NCBI RefSeq assembly: GCF_963662255.1
Contig: NC_085059.1
Span: 7,845,234 to 7,909,233 of the forward strand
Origin: Cinclus cinclus
Taxonomy: Eukaryota > Chordata > Aves > Passeriformes > Cinclidae
Length of the DNA: 64,000 nt
Reading direction: 5' to 3'
The notes below the pieces were generated by a model that did no database searches, was not told where the DNA came from, and was given only the letters and a program-made list of their open reading frames with translations. Shown in pieces: positions 62,139 to 64,000 of the stretch. Positions within the stretch are counted from its first letter, which is position 1, and every line of letters starts with the position of its first letter. Made by a program: the position numbers and the translations under genes.

Positions 62139-64000
62139 AGAGACTGGAATGTCTCAAAATAATGTGCCTTGTGCTACCTATAAATAATCCAGATGGAGAA
62201 ATCCCAACTTGAATTAACCAGAATATCAGAATGGAATAATTATTCAGAAATCTTCCCTGAAACACAAGTATGCCACTGATCCAGTAATTACCACCTCTCC
62301 ATTTATTAGAAAATCATTAATAATTTTGCATGTAATAAGCAGTAATTAAAAATCAAGCACCAAATCCTAAACAGCTCCATAGGAAGTGCACCCTTTCTTA
62401 AATATGCAGCTGAAGCATTGTCAGTGGCTTTGGAGCAACTGTTCTATGGAAGTGCTTAACACATGTTGCCTCCAGTCTGCTGGAATTATTCATCTCTTCA
62501 CTTGGGAAGGTTTTTAAAGGACAAAGAAGGTTAGAAGTACAGATTACTGGACTGGCACCAGTATCTGCCCATTCACAGGTGACATTGTTCACTGCAGCAT
62601 CCCCCTTACAAGCCTGGGAGGGGACAGTGTGGGAAACAATGTGCCTGGGAATAGGATGGATGAAATTCCCGGTGTCACCTCCTCACTCCCAGCTACTGTC
62701 TTTTACAAAGCAACCCAAGGGCTCAAGATGTGACTCTGCAGCACACGTATAACACACCAAGTACTGGAAGGGGGAATAATTTCCAGCCATGGACTATCAA
62801 AACTACTTGTGTGTGGCTTTTTCTCTAACTATATGAAAAACTAATGGCTTGGTGAAAGGTTCTAGGGGATCAGGAAAGTACTGCATATTACTGTGCATTA
62901 CCAAATGCAAACATAATAACACAGTACATTTTTTCCCTAAAGCCTGAATTCCTGTATTTTAGCAACTGTACCATATTTTGACTATGCTGTACTATGTGTC
63001 TGGTTTTAATGTGGTCGCATCAATGTAATGATTTTTGTTACAATTACCAATAATGTGTTTTTATTCAAAGTTTCAATACAGTTCAGTAACTTTGAAAAGC
63101 ATTGGGGGTTTTCATTTATTTAGTTTTACTTTTCCAGTGCAGTCCCTTTAACTGGTTTACCCACAACTTTTTGATGAAACAGTAGCAACAACAACTGCCC
63201 TAGCTGCAATTTGCCAATCCAAACATTTTATCCCCCTTTTCCCCCCTCTGGAAGTATTCTTGATTACACTGCAGAGTAATATAAACAAACCTGAAGAGAC
63301 AACAGTTGTCCATAAGAAGAAGAGCTGCTGCAGCCCATGGTTTAGAAACACTGGTAAAAATGAGAACATTCTCAGGAACATTTCTCACCTAAGTAGCCAT
63401 ACCTGATGGCTCCCTGTTTGAAGGCACGTTTTGATGTTTGCTATCAACCACCCTTTAAAAAGTTCCAACTAGTTAAATTAACAAGGAGCTTATCTCTCAA
63501 CTACATGTTGCATTTTAAGACAGTATCTCTCCAGTCCACCCTTCCAGATCCGAGTTCATCCTCAGACTTTAATTAATTCTGCTAGAACTTACCAGAACTG
63601 CAATCTGGATCACAAACAAAAGGGACAACTTTATTAAGGTGTGCTTTTTCATTTTCTTAAGCATAAAAATAAAATGTTGTAATGCTATTATGTTCATATT
63701 ATACAATACTGCAATAATAATTAGATACTACATTACTGATTTAATATGTCACTAGCATTAGAGGATCAGTGGTTTCAAAACAATCAAACACTTCTCTCAA
63801 TTGCTTCAGGACTGTGTTAACATTATTTTAAAAAACAGGAAATTCTGCTGCTATTTATCAGTTACTTCTCAGCTTTGTATTTTCTAAGCTTTGTGCATTC
63901 CATTCATGCAGCATGTACATACAAGAGATTTTTTTTTTTAATCTATTCATGGTCAAAATAATAGAATCAAATACTATTACCTGGGAGTTTTGCCCTCAAA

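Larger units (their letters stand above)
55601..64000 (-). other. TENM2 upstream intron, distal part; no gene seen
   Basis: AT-rich intron-like DNA with the compound microsatellite at 59449-59538 and the CATA repeat at 62115-62138. No frame, RNA gene or further repeat family could be supported, and no TENM2 5' exon was recognised. Confidence 0.55.

Noticed and set aside
1..64000. CRISPR arrays, operons, phage or bacterial insertion sequences
   Set aside because: No direct-repeat/spacer pattern and no bacterial coding density; the DNA is vertebrate.

Overview
The window reads as vertebrate nuclear DNA, almost certainly from a bird and probably a songbird. It is AT-rich and intron-like. It carries 3' fragments of CR1-type LINEs with the avian ATTCTATGA-style ending and three solitary retroviral LTRs, and no bacterial-style gene layout. 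The bird call rests on the CR1 fragments plus the one exon I can identify. The songbird refinement is an impression from the LTR types only.

The only protein-coding sequence I can support is one exon on the minus strand, about 29440-29729. It encodes the first 75 residues of teneurin-2 (TENM2), beginning [10 protein letters not shown], and has a clean splice acceptor and a GTATG donor. The gene runs from high to low coordinates. About 34 kb above the exon (29730-64000) is therefore upstream sequence, most likely an intron separating this exon from 5' untranslated exons. About 29 kb below it (1-29439) is the intron following the first coding exon. The second coding exon of TENM2 was not found here, which fits the very large introns of this gene family.

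Layout. 1-4132: unique intron. 4133-4760: solo LTR, plus orientation, with 6-bp target-site duplications. 4785-4924: a CTTCC/CTCCC pyrimidine satellite right beside it. 6968-7026: ATTC microsatellite. About 12631-13700: an older unidentified sequence ending in a 29-nt homopolymer, split by a minus-oriented solo LTR (12874-13364) with perfect 6-bp duplications. 17321-17479: CR1 tail. 18002-18201: assembly gap of 200 N. 18582-19070: a second copy of the same LTR family, plus orientation, again with perfect 6-bp duplications. 29440-29729: TENM2 exon. 30278-30340: probable CR1 scrap. 40117-40540: longer CR1 3' fragment. 40808-40858: GT microsatellite. 54335-55497: three partial copies of an unidentified repeat in permuted order. 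59449-59538: compound AT/AC/GT microsatellite.

I found no new multi-gene system. The observations most worth following are the LTR-split older insertion with an A-tract, the inverted pair of related LTRs inside one intron, the permuted repeat cluster, and the ambiguous splice acceptor that decides whether the TENM2 start codon has an in-frame stop upstream. Nearly all open reading frames in the window are chance or repeat-derived.
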